Shown: one piece after another, positions 26,444-34,373 of the stretch
Layout of the letters: every line of letters begins with the position of its first letter
Position numbering within the stretch: the first letter of the stretch is position 1
Assembly (NCBI RefSeq): GCF_004526235.1
Contig: NZ_CP038159.1
Location: 2,604,001-2,668,000, forward strand
Source: Sphingobacterium sp. CZ-2
GTDB taxonomy: Bacteria; Bacteroidota; Bacteroidia; Sphingobacteriales; Sphingobacteriaceae
Reading direction: 5' to 3'
Length of the DNA stretch: 64,000 nucleotides
Made by a program: the position numbers and the translations under genes
The notes under the pieces: model-generated
Told to the model about the DNA's origin: nothing
The model's input: the letters and a program-made list of their open reading frames with translations, nothing else
Database searches by the model: none

Positions 26444-27466
26444 GACATAGTAAAACCGAACCAAACAAAATGAAAGTCAGAGAAGAAAAGTTAAGAACAA
26501 TTATAGAATGGTCGGAGAAAAACGAAGATGTAAGAGTTCTTCTTCTGACAAGTTCACTTGTAAATCCTTTAGCACTTGTTGACGAATTTAGTGATTTAGA
26601 CATTGAATTTGTTTTTGAGGATAATACAAATTACATTTCAGACAAAAGCTGGACGCTTAAATTCGGAAATCCAATTGCTATGATTGAAGAAGACGAAAGT
26701 TGTTTTAACCATAAACACGCAATGAAAATGCTACTTTATGAAGACGGTGTGAAAGTAGATTTTAAACTTTACAGCAAATCAAAATTTATAAAGGAAACGC
26801 AAGAGAAAGAATTACCAGAAGATTGGGATATTGGTTATAAAATTTTAATTGATAAAGATGGTATTACAAAGCAAATGCTGAAACCAACTTATCAAATTTC
26901 CATTATCAAAAAACCGTCTGAAAAAGAGTTTCAAAATCTAATAAACGATTTTTGGTGGGACACAACTTACGTGGCAAAGTGTCTTGTGAGAGATGAAATA
27001 TTCTATGCGAAATTTATGTCGGAAACCGTTATTCGCACAGAATATTTAATTCCTTTAATTGAATGGCACATTGCAAGTGAACACAATTGGAACATAACGA
27101 CCAATAAATATGGACGACTTTTCAAAAAGTATCTTAACCAGGAAATGTGGGCTAAAACAGAACAAACATTTTCAGGGAGCGATATAAAGGAAAATTGGAC
27201 TGCTCTATTTTCAATGACTGATTTAGTTTCAGAAATAGGAACTGAATTGTCAAAAAAATTAGAGTACAAATACCCGGATAAATTAGAAAATGACATACGA
27301 AAATATTTAGCTGGACTAAAACCCAAAACATAACTACGTCGTACAACATCGTATTGGCAATAGGCGGGCTGAACGGCTTCGTATCAACGGAAGTGCAAAA
27401 TTCAACTTCTGTTCTTTGATTAAAGTTCAGTGCTAAAAATCCCGCCCATCGCCAATACGCGGCACG
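26438..27466 (+). mobile_element. Integron gene cassette 1 (aadS)
   Basis: The cassette begins TTGTACGACATAG and ends with the G of GTTAGCG at 27466. Its attC outer arm GTCGTACAAC (27338-27347) is the exact complement of the cassette's own first bases GTTGTACGAC, as required if the cassette once closed into a circle. Confidence 0.8.
26470..27333 (+). CDS. aadS: Aminoglycoside 6-adenylyltransferase AadS (cassette 1)
   Basis: A 287-residue ANT(6)-family nucleotidyltransferase closely like AadS of Bacteroidota, starting MKVREEKLRTIIEWSEKNED. LLTSSLVNPLALVDEFSDLDIEF contains the GSxxN-like/DxD nucleotidyltransferase site (here SSLVN and DLD), and VKVDFKLY supplies the third carboxylate. These enzymes adenylate streptomycin. 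The gene occupies cassette 1 (26438-27466), starting 32 bases after the junction and ending just before attC1. Expression probably depends on a promoter in the attI region. Confidence 0.85.
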   Translation: MKVREEKLRTIIEWSEKNEDVRVLLLTSSLVNPLALVDEFSDLDIEFVFEDNTNYISDKSWTLKFGNPIAMIEEDESCFNHKHAMKMLLYEDGVKVDFKLYSKSKFIKETQEKELPEDWDIGYKILIDKDGITKQMLKPTYQISIIKKPSEKEFQNLINDFWWDTTYVAKCLVRDEIFYAKFMSETVIRTEYLIPLIEWHIASEHNWNITTNKYGRLFKKYLNQEMWAKTEQTFSGSDIKENWTALFSMTDLVSEIGTELSKKLEYKYPDKLENDIRKYLAGLKPKT

Positions 27467-27472
27467 TTAGCG
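27338..27472 (+). other. attC1 recombination site
   Basis: Outer boxes: GTACAAC (27341-27347) and GTTAGCG (27466-27472). Inner stem: GTATTGGC with GCCAATAC, then GCGGG with CCCGC, separated by an unpaired AATAG/CATC region. This arrangement of paired boxes with unpaired spacers is that of an integron attC. Confidence 0.8.
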
Positions 27473-28614
27473 GAAATTTTAATGAGACTCGATATGGAAT
27501 ACAACTTTAGAGATAAAAATTACAAGGTTTCTAAATTCAAGACTTTTTTAACAAATGAACTTAAAAAACAAGAAATTGAAACTGTTTATCAATTCTTACT
27601 TGAATTTATTCAAAGTAATGACTTCGAATATAAAGATATGTTGTCAATTTTAAGTAGATATATAGATTACTCACATAAATTTAATGTTATAGAGGTAAAA
27701 ATATATGAATTTGTAAATTACAATCTTGAAAAATATGCAGATAAAGATAAAATCGAAAATGTGTTACCAACATCTAATTTGATTTATCAAATTAGCGCCG
27801 ATTATTCATTAAAATTTATAGATGAAAATCTTGACAAGATTTATAACAACACAAAAGAGAAAGTCGAAATTTTATTATTCAAAGCTGATATATTAATTGA
27901 AAGAAAGGAATTTGATAAAGCATTTTCATTATTGCGAGACTGCTCTAACCAAAGTTATGATCTATACATTTTCGATTCCCTAGAATTAAAAAGGACTATA
28001 TACGAAAAGATGGCAATCATTGGAGAGTTAGAGAAAAAAAGTGATGTAGCAATAAACTATTACATCTATTATAGTGCTTTCCAAGCAAGTTTGGAGTTTC
28101 TCCACTTTCCCTATTTAAATACTTATCGAAATTTTAGAATACCCTATTCAATCATAGAAAATCCGAATGATGAAATAATTTCATTAGGTCATCATTTAGA
28201 TAATAGAAATTTAAATATTAATGAATTCAATAGTTTTTTGCAAGAAATTTATAAAGTTGAAATTCCAAGAGCATTTAAACTAGAAAATCTTGATATTGAT
28301 ACATTTAGTGTTTCTGACTCTCCGATAAAGGAACTCACCTATTATTCAAACTATGTTATGAATCTAAATGTTCAAGAATTGGTCTCAACAATAGAATTCA
28401 TTGTAGCGCAAAAAATAAAAAACTTCCGCTAACAGTGTATTGGCAAAAGACGGGGTGAATATTGTCTTTGAGAATTCAGTTAACAAAACCCGCAAAATTG
28501 CTTTTCATATTTCTTTTTTTCGTAAATTAGAAATCTGAAAAAGCATTTTGCTCAGGTTCGGTTTCCTTTGAAATTTTCTGCAAGGTAGCCCGTCCTTCGC
28601 CAATACTTTTTCCG
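27467..28614 (+). mobile_element. Integron gene cassette 2 (unknown gene)
   Basis: It begins TTAGCGG and ends at the G of 28614. Its attC outer arm CCGCTAAC (28426-28433) is the complement of its start GTTAGCGG, again consistent with circular origin. Confidence 0.8.
27482..28432 (+). CDS. Unknown protein encoded by cassette 2
   Basis: A 316-residue, strongly charged, mostly alpha-helical cytoplasmic protein with no motif I recognise; there may be TPR-like helical pairs in the middle (EILLFKADILIERKEFDKAF). No signal peptide or membrane segment is visible. The gene is very AT-rich compared with the housekeeping genes, indicating transfer. It is the only gene of cassette 2, its stop codon lies inside the attC2 outer box, and it begins 16 bases after the cassette junction. 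Alternative starts exist at MEYNFRD (27494). Confidence 0.7.
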   Translation: MRLDMEYNFRDKNYKVSKFKTFLTNELKKQEIETVYQFLLEFIQSNDFEYKDMLSILSRYIDYSHKFNVIEVKIYEFVNYNLEKYADKDKIENVLPTSNLIYQISADYSLKFIDENLDKIYNNTKEKVEILLFKADILIERKEFDKAFSLLRDCSNQSYDLYIFDSLELKRTIYEKMAIIGELEKKSDVAINYYIYYSAFQASLEFLHFPYLNTYRNFRIPYSIIENPNDEIISLGHHLDNRNLNINEFNSFLQEIYKVEIPRAFKLENLDIDTFSVSDSPIKELTYYSNYVMNLNVQELVSTIEFIVAQKIKNFR

Positions 28615-28620
28615 TTAGCA
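28427..28620 (+). other. attC2 recombination site
   Basis: Outer boxes CGCTAAC (28427-28433) and GTTAGCA (28614-28620). Inner stem GTATTGGC with GCCAATAC, then ACGGG with CCCGT. The spacing region between arms is longer than in the other two sites (194 bases in all). Confidence 0.8.
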
Positions 28621-28648
28621 ACCATTTTAAAACAATCGAACAAAGAAA

Positions 28649-29227
28649 ATGACACTTGGCGAAAAAATAAGTTTACAAAGAAAAAGCAAAGGCTTTTCAC
28701 AGGAGTCACTTGCTGATAATTGTGGAATTTCAATACGCACTGTTCAAAGAATAGAAAACGGTCAAACCACCCCAAGACCGTACACCTTAAAAGTAATCGC
28801 TGATTTTTTGGATTTGCCTGAAGAAAAATTGGAATTTAAGACCAACCCTGAATTGCCAAAAGAAAATCTGTCAAAAATCAACTTAATTAATTCTTCAGCA
28901 CTATTAGGTATTTTGATACCCTTTTTAAATATTATTATTCCTACAATTTTGTGGAGGCAGAACAAGGATAACCTTTTAGTTAATCAAAAAGGACGAAAAG
29001 TTATTAGTTTTCAAATATTGTGGTTTATCTTCTCATTAACAATTTTGTTAGTAACACATTTTCTGCATTATAAGATAACAGGGCAATTTGTATCTGGTCG
29101 AATTCCGATGGTGGTAATTGCCTATATAATCCTTCTGATGATTAATGTGTACTTCATTATCAAAAACGCTACACGACTAAAGGAACAAAACACTGAAATC
29201 TACCCTTCAATTCCTAATATATTGTAA
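28649..29227 (+). CDS. XRE-family HTH regulator with membrane domain (cassette 3, gene 1)
   Basis: A 192-residue protein. Residues 1-60 are an XRE helix-turn-helix (GEKISLQRKSKGFSQESLADNCGISIRTVQ region, key part KGFSQESLADNCGISIRTVQ), and residues about 80-175 hold three hydrophobic segments resembling a DUF4870-type membrane domain (NIIIPTILWRQNK; SFQILWFIFSLTIL; VVIAYIILLMINVYF). It is probably a membrane-tethered transcription regulator. It starts 34 bases after the cassette junction and is followed by the esterase gene with no attC in between, so both travel in the same cassette. Confidence 0.8.
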   Translation: MTLGEKISLQRKSKGFSQESLADNCGISIRTVQRIENGQTTPRPYTLKVIADFLDLPEEKLEFKTNPELPKENLSKINLINSSALLGILIPFLNIIIPTILWRQNKDNLLVNQKGRKVISFQILWFIFSLTILLVTHFLHYKITGQFVSGRIPMVVIAYIILLMINVYFIIKNATRLKEQNTEIYPSIPNIL

Positions 29228-29318
29228 ATTAAGCAATTGTCGTAAAAATGACGCAGTAATGACGTAGCGGAAGAGGTTTATTAAGGATAATTTTGTCCGA
29301 AAATAAATCTTTTATAAA

Positions 29319-30164
29319 ATGAAAAAAACACTTTTAGTTTTAATTGCTATAACACTCATATCAGCAATCTCTATAGTTCTGTTTTCCTATTTAACAGGTA
29401 GCCCATCCTATCCTAAATCTGTTGTTCAAACTACAATTCATTCAAAAATATTGAATGAAGACAGGGAAATCATCATCCATCTTCCGAGATATTACGACAA
29501 GAACAAGGATTATCCTGTAATATACGTACTTGACGGAAGTTCACAGGACAAACACATAGCCAATAAGTTCGACATTTTATCAACGGCTGGTTATATTCCT
29601 GAAACGATTGTTGTAGGGCTTCCAAATGTGAGTGGAAAAGGGAGACAAAGAGATTATACGCCACCTTATATGAGAATGGATATAGACGAAAAAAACAGTC
29701 CATTAGGAAAAGCAGACTACTTTTTATCATTTATGGAAAAAGAGCTTTTCCCATATATAGAGAAAAATTATTCGGTTTCAAAAATTCGTTTACTTGCAGG
29801 AAATTCAAGAGGCGGACTTTTAGTAATCTACTCTCTGCTTTACAAACCTGATTTATTTGCAGGTAGGTTTTGTTTTAGCCCTGCTTTGTGGAGAGACGAT
29901 AACTTAATTGTGAAAAAAACTTCGGACTTTCTTGCAGAAAACCAAAATTTGAACTCATTTCTGTATTTGAGCATCGGGGGCGAAGAAAATGACAAAATGA
30001 AAAGTGGATACACGGAAATGATTGAAACATTGAACCATGAACAAAACAAACAATTGGTTTGGCATTCAGACATCACCAAAAATGCAGACCATCAAAATAA
30101 CGCTGAAATATCTGCATCTATTGCAATCAGAAAATGGTTTGACTTTTTAAAAGCAACGGAATAA
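29319..30164 (+). CDS. Esterase of the alpha/beta-hydrolase fold (cassette 3, gene 2)
   Basis: A 281-residue protein with an N-terminal signal or anchor segment (LLVLIAITLISAISIVLFSY, residues about 4-23). The rest is a putative-esterase (EstD/Fes/IroE-like) alpha/beta hydrolase: YPVIYVLDGSSQD, the nucleophile elbow LLAGNSRGGLL (Ser about 168) and HSDITKNADHQNN near the C-terminus for the catalytic His. It probably acts in the periplasm on a small ester. A resistance role is conceivable because of the cassette context, but no drug substrate can be assigned. It ends 5 bases before the attC3 region. Confidence 0.8.
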   Translation: MKKTLLVLIAITLISAISIVLFSYLTGSPSYPKSVVQTTIHSKILNEDREIIIHLPRYYDKNKDYPVIYVLDGSSQDKHIANKFDILSTAGYIPETIVVGLPNVSGKGRQRDYTPPYMRMDIDEKNSPLGKADYFLSFMEKELFPYIEKNYSVSKIRLLAGNSRGGLLVIYSLLYKPDLFAGRFCFSPALWRDDNLIVKKTSDFLAENQNLNSFLYLSIGGEENDKMKSGYTEMIETLNHEQNKQLVWHSDITKNADHQNNAEISASIAIRKWFDFLKATE

Positions 30165-30168
30165 AAAC

Positions 30169-30304
30169 GGTTGCTAACATCGTATTGGCAATAGTGGGGC
30201 TGACAGTTGTAAACTCAACATTTGTAATTCTATTGTGCATTTGTGCATATGTTGGGCTGACGTTTTTCAAATACCCCACCATCGCCAATACGTAGCCGTT
30301 ATTC
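30169..30304 (+). other. attC3 recombination site, end of cassette array
   Basis: Outer boxes TGCTAAC (30172-30178) and GTTATTC (30298-30304), the latter imperfect because the TT... side belongs to the sequence after the array. Inner stem GTATTGGC with GCCAATAC, then TGGGG with CCCCA. Confidence 0.78.
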
Positions 30305-30973
30305 AACCTCTTTTAGCTTTTTGATTTCTTCTCGCCTCCTATCTATACTGTATAATAGTTTGTTTTCCTCTTCTCTTTTAATCACCAAATCGTGGAATTT
30401 ATCAGAGTTTAGAGAGTATGCGGAATCGATGTGCGCAGTAATATCTGGCATTTCCAAAGTCATCATCCGGTAACGAAGTTCATACGATGTCTTATCACCG
30501 ATCTGTCGATCCTTTTCCAGTAACATACCTAATCCCAATGAAATAATGACCGAAAATAATATCATGATAATAATCACGGGTGTGGATTTAAGGTCAACAC
30601 CGTAAACGTGTTTTATATTCACGCTGTCGGGTATCTTGGATAATTTGGCAACTATTTCATTTTCCTTTTCAGTCAATATTGAAAGGTGTTTGCGTGTTGC
30701 TTCGGAACTCCTGTTTGCTAAATCTTCCAAAGAGCCGTAATCCTTGATGATCTTGGATAAGATGTCGTGTTCCTGTTTGATAAAGGCTTTTATCTGGGTT
30801 AGATGTTCCTGATCCTTTGCACGCATATCGTGAAATTCCTGCATCGCTTTTTCATTTGCCGAGAGCAACGATACAATGGTCGGCATGATGCGTACAATAT
30901 CCTCCGTAATGAGGTCTGTGTTCTCCTGTAGGGAATCGACCTGCTGTTTGATGTTTTCCAGTTCTGTCTGCAT
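30299..30973 (-). CDS. Coiled-coil membrane protein of the mobilization operon
   Basis: A 224-residue protein: a long N-terminal coiled coil (about 1-115), one transmembrane helix (VIIIMILFSVIISLGLGMLL, about 133-152) and a charged C-terminal helix. It follows the relaxase gene by 5 bases and is likely a Mob accessory protein attaching the relaxosome to the membrane; this is inference from position. Its stop codon (TTA on the plus strand, 30299-30301) is exactly the TTA after the last cassette's G, so the cassette array ends at this stop. Confidence 0.7.
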   Translation of the reverse strand: MQTELENIKQQVDSLQENTDLITEDIVRIMPTIVSLLSANEKAMQEFHDMRAKDQEHLTQIKAFIKQEHDILSKIIKDYGSLEDLANRSSEATRKHLSILTEKENEIVAKLSKIPDSVNIKHVYGVDLKSTPVIIIMILFSVIISLGLGMLLEKDRQIGDKTSYELRYRMMTLEMPDITAHIDSAYSLNSDKFHDLVIKREEENKLLYSIDRRREEIKKLKEVE

Positions 30974-30978
30974 AATTT

Positions 30979-31890
30979 CTAACGTTTTAAATTACTGTTC
31001 TTTTTCTTTTTTCGCTTTTTGATAAAGGGATCTTTCTGTTCTGGTGTAATTTCGGGGATCGAGAATAAAGCGGATGCTATATCACCGATAGTTTCGCCGA
31101 TACTGGTATCTGTCAGGTGACCTGTCGAAACGTTGCTTTCCACCTTGTGGAATTGTTCCTGTACGTTATCGATCCCGTTCAATGCCTTGTCGATCTGTCC
31201 GAAGCTCAACGAACGGTCTACGGCAGAACCCTGAAATACCTGTCCGTTCTTGGAAAATGAAACGCCCTGTATTTCATCTGTTCCCGACCGGTACTTAAAC
31301 TGGATTTCCACACCCCTGTACCGTATATAGTTTTCCAGTTCAGCCCAGTTTTTGCTGTGGCGTAGACCTGCCTTGACAGTATCGTAAATCTGGTATCTTG
31401 TCCTGTCGTTACCTTTGAGCCGTCCTCTGTTGACATTCTCTTTGCCCTCGGACTGCTTGAAGCCATACATGGCATTGAGTTCCTTACAGGCTTTAAAGCT
31501 CTTGTACCTCCCATTGCTGTTGGAGATAGTCTTGCCATAATCGTTCACACGGTTGTAAATGATGTGGATGTGATCGTGTTTGCGGTCATGATGTCTGACC
31601 ATCAGACACTGTGTATCCTTGATCCCCATTTTGGAGAGATACCGCTTGGCGGATGACACCATGATGTCCTTGTTCAGCATGTTCTTGTCATCGGTATTCC
31701 ATGAGAGAATAATATGCCCGACTGCCTTGCCCAATCTGGGGTTCAGCATCCGCTGAAAATTAAAATCCTGTGCAATGGTCTTAGCCGAATCCGTCCGCAG
31801 TCCGTTAGCGTGGATGATCTCACTGTCTTTTTTCAGCACATACCCCACACATCCGCCGAATGATTTCCCCTCAATTATCTTCGCTATCAT
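30979..31890 (-). CDS. MobA/BmgA-type relaxase
   Basis: Read from the ATG at 31890 (MIAKIIEGKSFGGCVGYVLKK), this 303-residue relaxase has the family's three-histidine motif RHHDRKHDHIHIIYNRV (motif III, metal binding) and a downstream NGRYKSFKACKELNAMYGF. It should nick the element's oriT and pilot the strand during conjugation. A longer upstream start exists but the region before 31890 overlaps mobC by 20 bases and reads poorly. It is encoded after mobC with overlap, hence coupled. No type IV secretion genes are present, so it needs a helper. Confidence 0.9.
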   Translation of the reverse strand: MIAKIIEGKSFGGCVGYVLKKDSEIIHANGLRTDSAKTIAQDFNFQRMLNPRLGKAVGHIILSWNTDDKNMLNKDIMVSSAKRYLSKMGIKDTQCLMVRHHDRKHDHIHIIYNRVNDYGKTISNSNGRYKSFKACKELNAMYGFKQSEGKENVNRGRLKGNDRTRYQIYDTVKAGLRHSKNWAELENYIRYRGVEIQFKYRSGTDEIQGVSFSKNGQVFQGSAVDRSLSFGQIDKALNGIDNVQEQFHKVESNVSTGHLTDTSIGETIGDIASALFSIPEITPEQKDPFIKKRKKKKNSNLKR

Positions 31891-32233
31891 GGCGCAGTAG
31901 TTTATCGATACAATGGTTGATGTGGCTGATCGTATTCCGGCACTCCGTTGCCACGTCAAGCAATCCTGTTTGGTGGGCTTTCTTTGTCAACTGGTTGAGG
32001 TTGTTCGAAGCTCCTGTGATTGCCCTGAACGCTTTCAACTGTTCTTGTGTAAACCTCGGCACGATCTTGCGAAGGATCGCACTTTTACGTACCCATTCTG
32101 ATTTGCTCATGCCTGCGGTTTCTGCATTATGCAGAACCTTTTTATGTTCCGTTTCATCGAAACGGACATTGATCCTAAACCGCTTTTTATTTTCCAGTGC
32201 GGGTCTACCGCCTTTGTTCTTTGTGTCTGTCAT
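31871..32233 (-). CDS. MobC-like relaxosome accessory protein
   Basis: From the ATG at 32233 this is a 120-residue protein: an N-terminal ribbon-helix-helix (GGRPALENKKRFRINVRFDE) followed by MSKSEWVRKSAIL, then the MobC motif TGASNNLNQLTKKAHQTG. MobC proteins open the strands at oriT and enhance nicking. The reading frame extends to 32350 but the extra part overlaps the end of the primase-like gene, so the shorter form is preferred. It is followed by the relaxase with a 20-base overlap. Confidence 0.85.
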   Translation of the reverse strand: MTDTKNKGGRPALENKKRFRINVRFDETEHKKVLHNAETAGMSKSEWVRKSAILRKIVPRFTQEQLKAFRAITGASNNLNQLTKKAHQTGLLDVATECRNTISHINHCIDKLLRHDSEDN

Positions 32234-32239
32234 GATGTT

Positions 32240-32303
32240 CTTTTTTCGCTGCGACCATCGGGAGCTTATCGGTTTTGGGGTCACCAAAACACAACCTTGC
32301 TTC
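32240..32303 (-). other. Candidate oriT region
   Basis: The only non-coding stretch beside mobC contains TTTTGG-GGTCA-CCAAAA (inverted repeat, 32273-32289) and an adjacent CGATAAGCTCCCGATGG segment. oriT usually lies upstream of mobC in such elements. The nick site is not identifiable by eye. Confidence 0.35.
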
Positions 32304-33263
32304 TTACCTATTCGATAACTTTCTCCCATTTTGTGTTTTGTTGTTTTCATCTCTAATTAAGGTCTGGATGAGATAGTCATTGACATCTTTTATTTCACAA
32401 TTCTTTATCTGCAATTTTTCCATTCCATTTTTTAAGACATGTGTGTTTTCAAAATGACTTCTTAAAAAATTATAAGCATTTAAACCGCTCATATCTGCGT
32501 CCATATAACTTGTTATGATATTATGTCGCTGGAGGAACGGGAATGATTTTTGGAGGTTCGCTGTCGTGTTTAGGATACAGTAATTGGCGTCTAAATACGG
32601 CTTACCAGCGTTCTTTTTTAAAGTCATATAGGAAAGCCAGTCGGTAAACCCTTCAAGCAATACAACGTCCTTATTGCTATTGTCAATTGTGGTAATATCC
32701 TTAGTTAGTAGCGAACGTTTGTCGTAGCTGTTGCGCAGTTCGAACCCACCTGAATCATTTTTGAAGCATACTGCAAAAAATATCTGTCCTTTTGCTGTAC
32801 GATAATAGATTTCCTGACAATAGTTTGTGGCAATTTCTAAATCTATTTTACGAACATTAGTCAGGTAATCCGTTAGTGCTTTGTTTTTGAGAGGTTTTAC
32901 AGCGAGTATGGTGTAACTCCGATCATTTTCATCTTGGATGATCGGAGTTTTGTCTAATACGGTTTGCTGGTGAAAAGAAAAGATATTTTTTCTTTCATCA
33001 GCCCAATCTAATATTGTTGATAGGTTATCTGTATTCAAAAATTTCATAAGAAAATCGATGTTGTTACCACCGTAACCTTCCGAATGAGAATACCAGATGT
33101 TTCTATGAATGTCAATTTTTGTTGAAGGTGTTTTTTCGTTACCTCCATTGAACGGGTTTTTGAGCCATGCTTCACGGCTGTTTAATTTGGTACATGGTAT
33201 CTGTAGGTGTTGTAAAATAGATGTTAGCGGTATTCGTTTTAATTCATCACATGTCATAATCAT
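32304..33263 (-). CDS. Toprim-domain primase-like protein (zinc ligands lost)
   Basis: A 319-residue protein. The N-terminus resembles a DnaG-type zinc domain (KNPFNGGNEKTPSTKIDI ... YGGNNIDFLMKF) but the Cys/His zinc ligands are replaced (Asn, Ser, Tyr). The C-terminal half is a Toprim domain with VVLLEGFTDWLSYM (Glu) and YMDADMSGLNAYN (DxD). Such proteins are standard in Bacteroidota mobilizable elements, probably priming or stabilising transferred DNA. It lies between the RepA-like ATPase and mobC. Confidence 0.85.
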   Translation of the reverse strand: MIMTCDELKRIPLTSILQHLQIPCTKLNSREAWLKNPFNGGNEKTPSTKIDIHRNIWYSHSEGYGGNNIDFLMKFLNTDNLSTILDWADERKNIFSFHQQTVLDKTPIIQDENDRSYTILAVKPLKNKALTDYLTNVRKIDLEIATNYCQEIYYRTAKGQIFFAVCFKNDSGGFELRNSYDKRSLLTKDITTIDNSNKDVVLLEGFTDWLSYMTLKKNAGKPYLDANYCILNTTANLQKSFPFLQRHNIITSYMDADMSGLNAYNFLRSHFENTHVLKNGMEKLQIKNCEIKDVNDYLIQTLIRDENNKTQNGRKLSNR

Positions 33264-33326
33264 AATTTTTATATAGGTTTAGTTTAGTCTATTACTATAT
33301 AGGGGCAGACTAAACTAAACCTGTTT

Positions 33327-34373
33327 TTAATAGTAAAATTCAGGGTTGAATCTGTAGATCTTGTCATTCTTAATGATCATCCTTTTGTTTTCCAAAAAAG
33401 TCTTTAACTGTTTGGCTTTATTGATTCCGAAATTGAATCCTTTGGATAAATAAGCATCCCTTAATTTGGTTATATACTCTTCGTAGGTACAGTTGATCTC
33501 GCCATCCTTGAACATTTCCTGTAGTACTTCACGGTGATTTTCTTCGGAAAGCTCCTGATAGCTGAATCCTTTTCTAGATTTGAGATTTGTTGTGTCAAAG
33601 TTCTCGTCTAGTACGGGTATGCCATCATCGATAAAAAAGGTGAAAGGTTCAAACTCGATATCCCTGATGAATTTTGGTGCTACTGTACTATAATTTGCAT
33701 CCAGATCACTTTTAGTTATCTGGAGAATTGATTCTGCTTTGTTATTGAGCTCAGTTCCTAGGTGCCCTCTAGTATTATCATCTCCCTTGTTTAGATGGAG
33801 TACCGTATGGATATGGATATTCAGTTCCTGTGACCATTTCATAAGCTTATTGGTGATTTCCGTGGCTTCGGTAGCGTTATTGATATCGTAAACCAAATCC
33901 CTGATCCCATCTATGATGACCAGTCCGATCCTGTCCGCATATTTGAAAAGCGCGTATTCGATAATATTGATACGTTCCTTCGTCGGGTATTCTCTTAAGG
34001 AGATGAACTTTAGATTCTCGTGGACTTCTGTCGTAGGGTAGTCGATGAGTTTGTAGATTCTTGAAAGTAGCCTGTGGCAATGGAATTTACTCTGCTCTGT
34101 ATCACAATACAGTATAACTGGACGGGTTGGAGGAACTTTAACTTTATATTGTAGTATCTGCTTTCTACTCAATGCGGCTGCGACCAATGAAATTACATTG
34201 AATGTTTTTCTGCTCTTTGCCTTTCCCGTGGACGCACTGAAATTGCCCAGTGTACCAATGACAGAGTCGGAGTTACTGATGGTTATCATGATGGGTGGTT
34301 CTAAGAAATTATCTGTTATCTCTACTATGGCTCTGTCCAGTGCTCTGGCTGTTTCCTGGTTAAGTGGAATCAT
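33327..34373 (-). CDS. RepA-like AAA ATPase of the element
   Basis: A 348-residue RecA/RepA-type ATPase (AAA_25 group). The Walker A is atypical: ASTGKAKSRKTFNV (about 49-61). Walker B is IGLVIIDGIRDLV (about 150). HTVLHLNKGDDNTRGHLGTE is the conserved motif of hexameric RepA-like helicases. The last 80 residues are a likely winged helix. It probably supports replication or processing of the excised circular element. It overlaps the HTH gene's stop by one base. Confidence 0.85.
   Translation of the reverse strand: MIPLNQETARALDRAIVEITDNFLEPPIMITISNSDSVIGTLGNFSASTGKAKSRKTFNVISLVAAALSRKQILQYKVKVPPTRPVILYCDTEQSKFHCHRLLSRIYKLIDYPTTEVHENLKFISLREYPTKERINIIEYALFKYADRIGLVIIDGIRDLVYDINNATEATEITNKLMKWSQELNIHIHTVLHLNKGDDNTRGHLGTELNNKAESILQITKSDLDANYSTVAPKFIRDIEFEPFTFFIDDGIPVLDENFDTTNLKSRKGFSYQELSEENHREVLQEMFKDGEINCTYEEYITKLRDAYLSKGFNFGINKAKQLKTFLENKRMIIKNDKIYRFNPEFYY

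Larger units (their letters stand above)
28615..30298 (+). mobile_element. Integron gene cassette 3 (two genes)
   Basis: It begins TTAGCAACC and ends at the G of 30298. Its attC arm GGTTGCTAAC (30169-30178) complements its own start GTTAGCAACC. It carries two genes in the same direction, which is uncommon for cassettes. Confidence 0.8.

Noticed and set aside
31860..32356. Plus-strand frames opposite the relaxase and mobC
   Set aside because: They are shadows of the strongly supported relaxase and MobC genes on the other strand.
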